Shown: positions 46,494 to 54,675 of the stretch, in pieces
Numbering within the stretch: position 1 is the stretch's first letter
Layout of the letters: every line of letters begins with the position of its first letter
Assembly: GCF_002099195.1 (NCBI RefSeq)
Contig: NZ_NBYX01000002.1
Span: 186,001-250,000, forward strand
Direction of reading: 5' to 3'
Length of the DNA stretch: 64,000 bases
From: Burkholderia puraquae
GTDB taxonomy: Bacteria > Pseudomonadota > Gammaproteobacteria > Burkholderiales > Burkholderiaceae
Translations under genes and position numbers: made by a program
Notes under the pieces: model-generated
The model's database searches: none
Told to the model about the DNA's origin: nothing
Seen by the model: the letters and a program-made list of their open reading frames with translations, nothing else

Positions 46494-46970
46494 TCACGCA
46501 GCCGCAAACTCGATCACCGGCTCGCAGCGGATCGGAAAATTGACCGAGTTCGCGATATAGCACTTCGCATGCGCATCGTGATGCAGATGCGTCGCCTTCT
46601 CACGATCGTCGCCCGCCAGAATGGTCACGTGCGGGCGCAGCACGATTTCGGTGAAGCGGCCTTCCTCGGCGCTGTCGACCATCGTGCCTTCCGCGCTGTC
46701 GACATAGCCGAGCACGCGAATGCCCGCCTCGGCGCACAGGTGCAGATACCAGAGCTTGTGGCACGCCGATGCCGACGCGACCAGAAGGTCCTCGGGATTC
46801 CAGCGCGCGGCATCGCCGCGGAACGCAGCGTCCGACGAACCGGGAATATCCGGCTTCGATCCGGCACGGATCACATGATCGCGCCCGTACTCGCGATATC
46901 CCGACGTGCCGGTGCCGCGATTGCCCGTCCACTCCACTGCGACGCGATACGTGTGTTCGCCTGATGCCAT
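46494..46970 (-). CDS. OsmC/Ohr-family hydroperoxide reductase
   Basis: A 158-residue OsmC-family protein, thiol-dependent peroxidase type. The start at 46970 has GGAG 5 bases upstream, better than the ATG at 46982. Seen: YRVAVEWTGNRGTGTSGYREYGRDHVI, WNPEDLLVASASACHKLWYLHLCAEAGI with the first catalytic cysteine, and HHDAHAKCYIANSVNFPI with the second. It belongs to the YhfA-like/OsmC branch. It is divergent from a GntR regulator, with a TGGTATACCA site between them, so it is probably part of that regulator's unit. Detoxification of organic hydroperoxides is expected. Confidence 0.9.
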   Translation of the reverse strand: MASGEHTYRVAVEWTGNRGTGTSGYREYGRDHVIRAGSKPDIPGSSDAAFRGDAARWNPEDLLVASASACHKLWYLHLCAEAGIRVLGYVDSAEGTMVDSAEEGRFTEIVLRPHVTILAGDDREKATHLHHDAHAKCYIANSVNFPIRCEPVIEFAAA

Positions 46971-47063
46971 CTCGCTCTCCATTGATGTCGGTTGCCTCGA
47001 CCGTGCCGGATGCCGTTTTGCAGCACCCGCCCGTGGCCGTCATTGTGGCACCGGATTGCCGTT

Positions 47064-47073
47064 TGGTATACCA
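47064..47073. promoter_or_regulatory. GntR/FCD-type operator TGGTATACCA
   Basis: A perfect 10-base palindrome of the TGGT-N2-ACCA type used by FCD-class GntR regulators. It is 28 bases before the GntR start and 93 bases before the OsmC start on the other strand, fitting control of both. Confidence 0.65.
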
Positions 47074-47101
47074 TTATCCCAAATTGACGAAACACGCAGG
47101 C

Positions 47102-47743
47102 ATGGAAGCCAAACTCGACTCCACGGCGGACGCCGTCGCCGCATCGCTGCGCGACATGATCATCAACGGCGAGCTTTCGGCCGGCGAACGGCTCGTCGAG
47201 CGCGACCTGGCCGAGCGGTTCGGCATCAGCCGGATTCCGATGCGCGAGGCGATCCAGCGGCTGGAACGCGAAGGCTTGCTGAATATCTTCAGGAATCGCG
47301 GCGCGGTCGTGCGGATGCTGAGTGTGACCGACGTGCAGGAAATCTACGACCTGCGCGTGCTGCTCGAAGGCGACGCGATCTACCGGAGCGTGAAGCGGCT
47401 CGACGACGAAACGCTGGCGCGCGCCGAACTCGTGCATCGCCTGCTCGGCGATGCGACCGTGCCGCGCAGGCAGGGCGAGCTGAACCGCGAATTCCACGCG
47501 TTGCTGTATTCATGCTGCGGCAATGCGCGGCAGTTGAAGTCGATCGCGGAGCTGCGCAGCCAGGTCGAACGTTACGAGCGCCTGCAGACCACGCTGCTCG
47601 CCGACACGCCGTCGTTCCAGGTCGAACATGAAGAAATCCTGAAGGCATGCCGCGAGCGCAATGCGCGTGCGGCACGCTCGATGACGATCGCGCATCTCGA
47701 GACGGCGAGAAGCATCGTGATGCGGCTCGTCGAAGGCGGCTGA
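47102..47743 (+). CDS. GntR-family regulator, FCD domain
   Basis: A 213-residue GntR regulator. The winged helix (SLRDMIINGELSAGERLVERDLAERFGISRIPMREAIQRLEREGLL and wing NRGAVVRML, about residues 15-73) is followed by the all-helical FCD domain (DVQEIYDLRVLLEGDAIYRSV, NREFHALLYSCCGNARQLKSI, EHEEILKACRERNARAARSMTIAHLE), with His and Glu/Asp positions that usually bind a metal and an organic acid. The start at 47102 begins the domain promptly. Longer reading frames upstream run into the divergent OsmC gene. The operator TGGTATACCA lies just before it. The effector is unknown. Confidence 0.9.
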   Translation: MEAKLDSTADAVAASLRDMIINGELSAGERLVERDLAERFGISRIPMREAIQRLEREGLLNIFRNRGAVVRMLSVTDVQEIYDLRVLLEGDAIYRSVKRLDDETLARAELVHRLLGDATVPRRQGELNREFHALLYSCCGNARQLKSIAELRSQVERYERLQTTLLADTPSFQVEHEEILKACRERNARAARSMTIAHLETARSIVMRLVEGG

Positions 47744-47796
47744 CGCCGGCGCGCGGTGCATATGCCCGCGAACGCCGGCCCGTGCGCCACTCGACG

Positions 47797-48198
47797 CTAT
47801 TCGATACGTGTTCCGACACGCAGCTGGTTGCGGACCGCCGTCACACCGGCAACCTGTTGCGCGGCATTGACGGCCAGCGGAATCTGCACGTTGTCCGGTA
47901 CGGTGCCCGACAGCGTCACCGTGCCGTCGCCCGCGCGAATCAGGATGCGGGTCGAATCGAGCCCGCGCGTGCGCGCGAGTACCGCGGCCACACGCTTGAC
48001 GAGCAGCCGGTTCGATTTCCGTCTGGCCCGCGCCGTATCGCGATTGGCTGCGGCGGCGCCGGTGACACCGGCATCGCTTCCCGACTCGACGGCCGGCACG
48101 TCTGCGCGCGACGCCGCCGGCTGCGCCAGCACCGGCGCGGCCGGCGCCAGCAACAGCGCGGCGAGCATCAGGACAACCCGGGGGTTCGAATAGATCAT
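47797..48198 (-). CDS. Exported BON-domain protein
   Basis: A 133-residue exported protein with a signal peptide (MIYSNPRVVLMLAALLLAPAAPVLA), a low-complexity linker and one BON domain near the C-terminus (LLVKRVAAVLARTRGLDSTRILIRAGDGTVTLSGTVPDN, VNAAQQVAGVTAVRNQLRVG). BON domains bind lipid or mechanosensitive-channel-like partners; OsmY and similar periplasmic stress proteins are relatives, usually with two copies, while this has one. The start at 48198 (weak ribosome site GGAACTC) opens the signal peptide. It lies 60 bases after the porin gene on the same strand. Confidence 0.85.
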   Translation of the reverse strand: MIYSNPRVVLMLAALLLAPAAPVLAQPAASRADVPAVESGSDAGVTGAAAANRDTARARRKSNRLLVKRVAAVLARTRGLDSTRILIRAGDGTVTLSGTVPDNVQIPLAVNAAQQVAGVTAVRNQLRVGTRIE

Positions 48199-48258
48199 GG
48201 TTGAGTTCCGCAATAGGATGGAAAACGAATCAAGTACCGGCCGCTGAAGCCGCACGCA

Positions 48259-49320
48259 TCAGAACTGGGTGATCATGCCAACCGACACGCCGGTCACCGT
48301 GCGCCCGTCCGGCCGCAACGACAGCCCCGCGACGTTGGTCGGATCCTTCTTGTAGGCACCCGAGAAGCCGTTGCGATCGAACTCCGCATACAGGCTCGTC
48401 CGCTTCGACAGGAAGTACTGCAACATCGCGTACGACGTGAGCTTGCGGCCATCCGCGCCGGCGGCATTCTTCAGGTTCTGTCCGAAGTCCCAATAGGTCG
48501 CACCGGAGAATTGCAGGAACGGCGTGATCTGGTAGACGATCCCGGCCGCCGGAACCCGGTCGCGCCGTTCCGGCGCGCCGGCCTTCGTGGCGCTGACGGC
48601 GAGATCGCTGTAGCTCAGGTACAGGCGGGCCGGGCCGACCTGCCAGGTCGCGCCGCCCATGATCGTGCGCGCCCATTGCGATGCGTCGGCATTCCACGTC
48701 GTCTGATACGCGGCCCCGAGCAGCAGCGTCTGGTACCGGTAGCTCGTGCCAACCGCGACATTCGAGCCAGCGCGCTGGTTGCCGGCCGTTCCGCCGGGCG
48801 AGTAGCTGCCGCGCACGGTCATGCCGCCGAACGTGCCGGCGTACTTGATCGTGTTGTTGAAGCGCGAATCGTTCGTAAAGAAGTTGCCGCCCCACACCAC
48901 GCCGGGAATCGTCGCGAGCGACTGTCCTTGCCCGCCGTTCGGGTCGAGCGCGATGCCGATGTCCTCGGCCGCATTCAGCTGTCGCCCCAACGTGACACGG
49001 CCGAACGTGCCGCTCAAGCCGACATAGGACATCTGCGAGAACAGCAGCCCCTGCGATTTCGACAGCGCGCCCGTTCCCGTCAGGAACCCGCTCTGCAGCA
49101 TGAAGATCGCCTGCACGCCTCCGCCGAGATCCTCGACGCCCTTCAGTCCGAAGAGGTTGCCCGATATCGCGTTGTTGTCGAAGCCGACCTGGCTCCCCCC
49201 CTTCACGCCGTCGGTCCAGCGCACGCCGCCGCCGACATAGCCGAACAATGTCACGCTCGATTGCGCGACGGCATTGGCGGCCACGCATGCCAACGCCGAA
49301 ACCACGATGATTCGCTTCAT
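48259..49320 (-). CDS. Gram-negative porin
   Basis: A 353-residue trimeric porin. The signal peptide MKRIIVVSALACVAANAVA is followed by QSSVTLFGYVGGGVRWTDGVKG, then FGLKGVEDLGGGVQAIFMLQSGF, LFSQMSYVGLSGTFGRVTLGRQ, and the final strand TGVSVGMITQF with terminal Phe. GGAG lies before the start. It is shorter than the porin at 14723 and only distantly similar. It precedes the BON gene and follows the chimeric GH1/sulfatase ruin by 145 bases, so it may have served the lost glycoside or sulfate-ester pathway. Confidence 0.93.
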   Translation of the reverse strand: MKRIIVVSALACVAANAVAQSSVTLFGYVGGGVRWTDGVKGGSQVGFDNNAISGNLFGLKGVEDLGGGVQAIFMLQSGFLTGTGALSKSQGLLFSQMSYVGLSGTFGRVTLGRQLNAAEDIGIALDPNGGQGQSLATIPGVVWGGNFFTNDSRFNNTIKYAGTFGGMTVRGSYSPGGTAGNQRAGSNVAVGTSYRYQTLLLGAAYQTTWNADASQWARTIMGGATWQVGPARLYLSYSDLAVSATKAGAPERRDRVPAAGIVYQITPFLQFSGATYWDFGQNLKNAAGADGRKLTSYAMLQYFLSKRTSLYAEFDRNGFSGAYKKDPTNVAGLSLRPDGRTVTGVSVGMITQF

Positions 49321-49464
49321 GTGTCTCCATCCATATATTCGTTATGCTTATTTTTCAAGCATCGCCAGTGCTTGAGTCCTGGTCGATGCGACAGCGTCGG
49401 CCGGCTCACGGGATCGCATCGCGGCGATCCGTGCGGGCCGGCCGTCACGCGTTCGGCAAGCGCG

Positions 49465-50910
49465 CTAGCGGCGCGCTTCCGTCTGCGGGAACGGGTAGGC
49501 GAGCTTCGCGGCCGTATAGCCGATCCGCATCGCGTTGACGTGCAGCGTGTCGCCGGGGCTCAACGGAATCACGCGCCCCGCGTCGTACACGGACCAGGCT
49601 TGCGGCGCGGGCCGCTGATCGCCGAGGTGGGCGAAGCGCGCCCCGAGCTTCGGCGGCAGCATTTCGCCGGCGAGCCGTTCGAAGTCCCAGCTCAGTACGG
49701 TGTGCGTGAGTCGGGGCGCCGGATCGTCGCGCCGCTCGATCCAGTAGCCGATCGACGCGCCGCGGGTCGCGCATGCGATCGTCACGCCGCCCGGTGCCGG
49801 CCGGATTTCCGGCATCGCCGTGGCCGGCGGCGCGGCGCCACCGAGCCACATCCGCGAGATCATCTCGGGCTCCGGGATGCCGCCCATGTCGCCGTAACGG
49901 TCGGTCCAGGTGTGGAATGCGGCGCGAAGTTCGTCGAGCTTCGCGCGATAGCGCGGGTCGTTCGCGAGGTTGTGCAGTTCCCACGGATCACGATCGGCGT
50001 CATACAGTTCCTCGACCGGTTTCGGGCCGAACCACGCTGCGGTGACCGGCGGCAGTTTGCCTTCATCCTTCAGCCGCAGGATGTCGCGCATCATCGGCAT
50101 GCTTTCGCGGAACCGGATCGGCTGGTAGTACGGCCTCTCCGGCATGTAGTTGTACAGATAGCGGAAGCGCTGATCGCGCACCATCCGCACGCGGTCGTAT
50201 TCGCTGTCCATCCGGTCGCGCGCGGCGAACACGTATCGGCGCGGCGTGGGTGCCCGTGCCGGCCCGAGAAACGCCTGGCCCTGCATGTAGGACGGAATCG
50301 GCACGCTCGCCAGCGACAGCACGGTCGGCGCGAACCCGGTTTCGGTGATGTAGATCTCCGGTGCGCCGTAGTCGCGATGCAGGCGCAGCAGCATCTCGGT
50401 CATCCCGTCCGGCTCGACCTGGAAATACGCGGTGCGTGGCAGATCGGCCGGCGGCTCGGCTTGCTCGACGCCGAACGGCACCGACGGATTGGCTCGCACG
50501 TAGATGCGTGAGTAGTAGTTCATCCCGAGGAAATCCGGCTTCGCGGCGATGACGTCCATGTCGCCGGGCTGGACAAGGCTGGCGAGCGAATGGTCGAGCG
50601 GCTCGGGGTAACCGTGTCCGTACAGCGGATCAAGGAACGCTCGATTCCACAGCATGTCGACGAGGCCGGCCGCCTTGCGGTCTTCGTCGCGCGGGCCGGC
50701 CGGACGGATCGGTTGAAGGTTGATCGTCGTGCCGATCCGTGCATCGCGCAGGTTGGCGCGCAGCGCCTGGAACGCGAGGCCCTGGGCCAGGTTCTGGTGG
50801 TGCATCGCCGCGAATACGCCTTCCGGCGAACGCAGGCCCGGTGCATGCACGCCCATTCCGTAACCGCGCAGCGCGAGACTGTTCGGTTCGTTCAGCACGA
50901 TCCAGTGGCG
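49465..50910 (-). pseudogene. Chimeric ruin: GH1 glycosidase fragment fused to sulfatase C-terminus
   Basis: One open frame joins two unrelated enzyme fragments. From about 50904 to 50334 it reads GH1 beta-glucosidase: WIVLNEPNSLALRGYG with the acid/base Glu, ALRANLRDARIGTTINLQPI, DFLGMNYYSRIYV, and the nucleophile motif YITETG. Normally about 160 residues precede WIVLNEP and about 100 follow YITETG; both are missing. The frame continues at once as a sulfatase C-terminal half: FAPTVLSLASVPIPSYMQG, SEYDRVRMVRDQRFRYLYNYMPERPYYQP, EELYDADRDPWELHNLANDP, to the stop at 49465. The sulfatase active site (CxPSR) is absent. No plausible start or ribosome site precedes the GH1 part. It is almost surely non-functional. 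Confidence 0.8.
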
Positions 50911-51035
50911 CCGGTATCCCGGCGATGGGATGCATCGGCATCGACGGCATTCGATTTCGTGTTCGCGCATGCGGACAGCATCAGGATCGCGACGGCGCAG
51001 CCAGCGGTTCGGTACAGGCGGATTGCTCGGATCAT
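50892..51035 (-). pseudogene. Orphan lipoprotein leader ORF before the GH1 fragment
   Basis: A 47-codon frame at 51035 encodes a clean lipoprotein signal, LYRTAGCAVAILMLSACA with lipobox LSAC, then about 20 polar residues to a stop at 50892. It overlaps the first GH1 codons in a different frame. It looks like the surviving 5' end of an exported enzyme (perhaps the sulfatase or the glycosidase) whose middle was lost, now out of frame with what follows. It could still make a tiny lipoprotein. Confidence 0.5.
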
Positions 51036-51136
51036 GTCGACAAGGGGTCCGGGGTCGGGTCGGATAGCGCATCCATCGGCTCGACGCGTTGCCGTCAGCA
51101 AACGGCGCGGCCTCGAACTCGCATGCGTTGCAACAT

Positions 51137-51158
51137 ACAAGTAGGACATATTGCTTGT
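51137..51158. promoter_or_regulatory. Inverted repeat ACAAG-N12-CTTGT, possible TetR site
   Basis: Arms ACAAG (51137-51141) and CTTGT (51154-51158) in an AT-rich patch containing CATATT, about 100 bases before the lipoprotein-leader ORF and 140 bases after the TetR gene's end. It suits a TetR-type operator of the now broken gene. The rest of 51036-51297 holds nothing else. Confidence 0.4.
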
Positions 51159-51297
51159 CAACGAAGCGAACCGAGCGATGTCTCGAAATGTGGTTCGGGG
51201 TCGGTGCAATGCGTCGCGCACCCGGATCGCTCGGTGATCCAGGTATTGTCACGGCATGCGGCGCCGGCCGGACAGCGGCCGGAATCGCCAGGGAGTC

Positions 51298-52005
51298 TCA
51301 GCGCGGCGCGCGGCGCTTGGCGCCCTTCGATTCCGCCGCCGCGGGACGTTGCGTGAGGGCCTCGATTTGCCGAAGCGCGATGTCGCGCCAGAGCGCGAAT
51401 GCGGCGCGCGCGACCGCAGGCTCGCCGCCTGTCACGACGTCGATGGTCAGCCCGCGGATCATCGATCCGCCCAGCAACTGCAATTGCCTGATCGTCTGTG
51501 CGGTCGCGTGGTCGAAACCCGCGACGACATCGTCCGTCAATGCGCGAAAGCCGTCGTCGAACGGCTCGAGGATGCGCACGACCGCGTCGTCGAGCTCCTT
51601 GTCCGCTCGCCGCGCCAGCTGGATCTCCATGCTGGCGGCGAACAACGGCGTGCCGATGAGCGCGCCGGCGACGTCGAGCATCCGGTCGATCCGCTCCAGC
51701 GGTGTTGTCGCACCATGTGCCGCGCGCTTGAACTGCGCGAAGCGATCGCCGGTGAGGCGCTCCTGAACCGCGGCCATCAGCTCCGCCTTGGTCGGAAACT
51801 GATGCTGCAGCGCGCCCATGCTGACGCCGGCTTCGCGCCGGATCGCGAGCGTCGTCGCGCCCGAATAGCCTTCCTTGTAAAGCAGCGAGATCGCGGCGGT
51901 GATCACGCGTTCACGCGTCGCCTGGCTGCGTTCCGCCTGCGTCGGCCGGCGGGCGCGCGCAGTGCCGGTAGTCGTTGCCGCACCTGTCTTGACGATTTTC
52001 TTCAT
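51298..52005 (-). CDS. TetR-family transcriptional regulator
   Basis: A 235-residue TetR regulator with a basic N-terminal tail. The DNA-binding domain is ATRERVITAAISLLYKEGYSGATTLAIRREAGVSMGALQHQFPTKAELMAAV (about residues 29-79), then an all-helical ligand domain with the C-terminal QLLGGSMIRGLTIDVVTGGEPAVARAAFALW typical of the larger C-terminal TetR subgroups. The start at 52005 lacks a good ribosome site but gives the usual distance to the HTH. It lies upstream of, and on the same strand as, the chimeric GH1/sulfatase ruin. The gap 52006-52272 towards the LacI gene shows no gene. Confidence 0.92.
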   Translation of the reverse strand: MKKIVKTGAATTTGTARARRPTQAERSQATRERVITAAISLLYKEGYSGATTLAIRREAGVSMGALQHQFPTKAELMAAVQERLTGDRFAQFKRAAHGATTPLERIDRMLDVAGALIGTPLFAASMEIQLARRADKELDDAVVRILEPFDDGFRALTDDVVAGFDHATAQTIRQLQLLGGSMIRGLTIDVVTGGEPAVARAAFALWRDIALRQIEALTQRPAAAESKGAKRRAPR

Positions 52006-52272
52006 TCACGTGTTGGGTCGGACGCCGTGACGGACAAGGTCGGCCGTCGGGCGCGGTCATCATTTGACGATGGTGGTCGAGATCGGTCACAGCGCTCGAC
52101 CCGCTATCGCACCCTCGCGCAAACGCGCATGGTCCATCGCGAACCACCGCCACATCGGCGCGGCATAGCCGCAGGGGTATCGTGCGCGGCCTGCGGCGGG
52201 CCGTCTACGGATGCGGATTCTACCAATGAAGCCCCCATGGGCACATGGCCGGCATGCGGCCTGCCCTCGGCA

Positions 52273-53328
52273 TCAGGTGTGCCGCGATCGCGCGGCACCG
52301 TGCGTCGCGCGGTTGCCTGCCGGCGCGGTCGTCCCCCGCACCACCAGCCGCGGCACCGACGCCATCCGCACGCGCGACGCATCGTCGATCTGTCCGCCCG
52401 CCTCGCGCAACGCGTTCAGCAACTCGACCGCGAGCCCGGCGGCCTCGGCGGTCGGGATCGCGACGGTCGTCAGCGTGGGCCGCGTGTCGCTGGCCAGGTG
52501 AATATCGGTGATCCCGACGATCGACAGGTCATCCGGCACGCGCCTGCCGCGATCGGCTGCCGCATGCATCGCGCCGATCGCCGGCAGGTCGTTGGTCGCG
52601 ACCAACGCAGTCAGTTGCGGATGTGCATCCAGCAACCGCCCCGCCGCACGCACGCCGCCTTCGATCGAATCCGGTTCGGCCGTGACGATCGACGCATCGA
52701 GCCCGGCTTCGTGCATCACGTCGACGAAGCCGTCATAGCGCGCCGCCTGCACGCCGTTTGCCGACCCGCCGACGATCGCGCCGATCTCGCGATGGCCGAG
52801 CTCGATCAGATGCCGCGTCGCAATCCGCCCTGCCTCGCGGAAATCGATCGCCACGCACGGCAATCCGTCGGGTGGCGCCTCGGGCCGCTCCCACAGGCAC
52901 AGCACGACCGGCACGCCGCGCGCCGCCACGTCGAGCAGATCAGGCAAATGCAGGTTCGCGTTGGTCACGAGAATCCCTTCGGAGATCGTGCCGGCGATCT
53001 GGTCGAGATACGCACGCCCCTGCAACGGATCTTCGTTCGTATTGCAGACGATCAGGAACTGCCCGTTGCGCCGCACTGCGCGCTCGACTGCCAGCGCGAA
53101 CTCCGGATAAAACGGGTTCGCGATGCTCGACACCATCAGCGCGACCGTCGGCGCGCGCCCTTCCGCCAGCGCCCGCGCGGCGAGATGCGGCCGATACCCG
53201 AGCGCCTCCACGGCCTCCAGCACCCGCGCACGGGTCGCCTCGCCCACCCGGCCGCGGCCGCGCAGCACGTTCGACACGGTCGCTGCCGTCACGCCGGCAC
53301 GGTGGGCCACTTCATCCAGGGTTGCCAT
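52273..53328 (-). CDS. LacI-family regulator of the galactoside operon
   Basis: A 351-residue LacI-type repressor. The N-terminal HTH and hinge are MATLDEVAHRAGVTAATVSNVLRGRGRVGEATRARVLEAVEALGYRPHLAARAL, followed by the periplasmic-binding-like core (VALMVSSIANPFYPEFALAVERAV, GILVTNANLHLPDLLD, DFREAGRIATRHLIELGHREIGAIVGG, LVATNDLPAIGAMHAA). The start at 53328 sets the HTH at residue 3, as standard. It is divergent from the ABC/GH42 operon, and an 18-base perfect palindrome of LacI type lies between them. A galactoside is the probable inducer. Confidence 0.93.
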   Translation of the reverse strand: MATLDEVAHRAGVTAATVSNVLRGRGRVGEATRARVLEAVEALGYRPHLAARALAEGRAPTVALMVSSIANPFYPEFALAVERAVRRNGQFLIVCNTNEDPLQGRAYLDQIAGTISEGILVTNANLHLPDLLDVAARGVPVVLCLWERPEAPPDGLPCVAIDFREAGRIATRHLIELGHREIGAIVGGSANGVQAARYDGFVDVMHEAGLDASIVTAEPDSIEGGVRAAGRLLDAHPQLTALVATNDLPAIGAMHAAADRGRRVPDDLSIVGITDIHLASDTRPTLTTVAIPTAEAAGLAVELLNALREAGGQIDDASRVRMASVPRLVVRGTTAPAGNRATHGAARSRHT

Positions 53329-53464
53329 CGCTTGCTCACTATATGAGACGCTTATCCAATATTTGCTTCGCTTACCGAAGCGGCGCACTATCGCCGCACA
53401 CCCTGCCGCCCGACCAACGGGCGCGACTCGGCCGCGATCGCATCGCCTCTTTTTTTGATCGCGA

Positions 53465-53482
53465 TGATTAAGCGCTTAATCA
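53465..53482. promoter_or_regulatory. LacI-type operator TGATTAAGCGCTTAATCA
   Basis: A perfect 18-base palindrome with central CG, as LacI-family proteins prefer. It is 35 bases before the ABC ATPase start. A degenerate second copy (TGATGAAAGCGCATTAGA) follows at 53484-53501, and ATCGCGAT lies just before. Paired sites would allow cooperative repression. Confidence 0.8.
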
Positions 53483-53517
53483 CTGATGAAAGCGCATTAG
53501 AACATGGAGCGGAGACA

Positions 53518-54666
53518 ATGGCGAGCATCTCGATGCGACGCGTGCAGAAAGCCTATGGCGATCACGCGCCGGTCATTCGCGACGTCGATCTGGAGATCGG
53601 CGCGCACGAGTTCTGCGTGTTCCTCGGGCCGTCCGGATGCGGCAAGTCGACGTTGCTGCGCATGATCGCCGGGCTCGAGGATCTCAGCGCGGGCGAGCTG
53701 TCGATCGACGGCCGCCGCGTCGACGACGTGCCGGCCGCCGAGCGCGGCGTCGCGATGGTGTTCCAGAGCTACGCGCTGTTTCCGCACATGACGGTCTACG
53801 AGAACATGGCGTTCGGGTTGAAGCTCGCGCGCATGCCGAAAGCCGAGATCGACCGGAAGGTGCGCGATGCCGCGCGCATCCTGCAGCTCGACACGCTGCT
53901 CGATCGCAAGCCGAAGGCGCTGTCGGGCGGGCAGCGGCAGCGCGTCGCGATCGGCCGCGCGATCGTGCGCGAGCCCGGCGTGTTCCTGTTCGACGAGCCG
54001 CTGTCGAATCTCGACGCCGCGCTGCGCGGCCAGACCCGCATCGAGATCGCGCGGCTGCACCGGCAGTTCGAACGCGCGAGCGTCGTCTACGTGACGCACG
54101 ACCAGACCGAAGCGATGACGCTCGCCGACAAGATCGTGCTGCTGCATGCCGGCGCCGACACCGCGCAGCACGGCAGCATCGCGCAGGTCGGCGCGCCGCT
54201 CGACCTCTACCACCACCCGGCCAGCCGCTTCGTCGCGGGCTTCATCGGTTCGCCGCGGATGAACTTCCTGCCGGCCGTCGTGACCGCCTGCGATGCGCAT
54301 CGCACGACCGTCTCGCTCGCGCCGTCCGGCGAGACCTTCGTGCTGCCGCGCGACGGTTCGGCACTCGGCGCCGGCGCCGCCGTGACGCTCGGCATTCGCC
54401 CTGAACACCTGACGCTCGGCGCCGCGCACGACGCCACGGCGCTCGCGCGCGATGTCGCGCTCGTCGAGCGCCTCGGCGAACAGACCTACGTGCACCTCGA
54501 CCAGCCCGGCGGCAGCTCGCTCATCGCGAAGGTGCCCGGCGACGCGCAGGTGCGCAGCGGCGAACGCGTGCTCGTGCATGCGCCGGCCGCGGCCTGCCAT
54601 CTCTTCACTGAAGACGGCCGCGCGGTGCCCGCGTGCGCCGACGTCCACGTTCACCACTACGCATAA
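53518..54666 (+). CDS. Carbohydrate ABC transporter ATP-binding protein (MalK/UgpC type)
   Basis: A 382-residue ATPase of the CUT1 class. Seen: Walker A GPSGCGKST (about residues 38-46), VFQSYALFPHMTVYEN with the Q loop, signature LSGGQRQRVAIGRA, Walker B VFLFDEPLSNLDA and VYVTHDQTEAMTLAD, then the C-terminal regulatory OB/TOBE domain (GIRPEHLTLG, VERLGEQTYVHLD). The start at 53518 has GGAG upstream. It is unusual that the ATPase comes first in the operon; the enzyme, binding protein and permeases follow. As a CUT1 ATPase it may also serve other sugar importers. Confidence 0.93.
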   Translation: MASISMRRVQKAYGDHAPVIRDVDLEIGAHEFCVFLGPSGCGKSTLLRMIAGLEDLSAGELSIDGRRVDDVPAAERGVAMVFQSYALFPHMTVYENMAFGLKLARMPKAEIDRKVRDAARILQLDTLLDRKPKALSGGQRQRVAIGRAIVREPGVFLFDEPLSNLDAALRGQTRIEIARLHRQFERASVVYVTHDQTEAMTLADKIVLLHAGADTAQHGSIAQVGAPLDLYHHPASRFVAGFIGSPRMNFLPAVVTACDAHRTTVSLAPSGETFVLPRDGSALGAGAAVTLGIRPEHLTLGAAHDATALARDVALVERLGEQTYVHLDQPGGSSLIAKVPGDAQVRSGERVLVHAPAAACHLFTEDGRAVPACADVHVHHYA

Positions 54667-54675
54667 GGATCGGGC

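Noticed and set aside
51036-51252. N-terminal 110 residues of the long frame that contains the GH1 fragment
   Set aside because: Arg/Cys-rich non-coding-like sequence upstream of WIVLNEP, overlapping the lipoprotein leader in another frame; not part of GH1.
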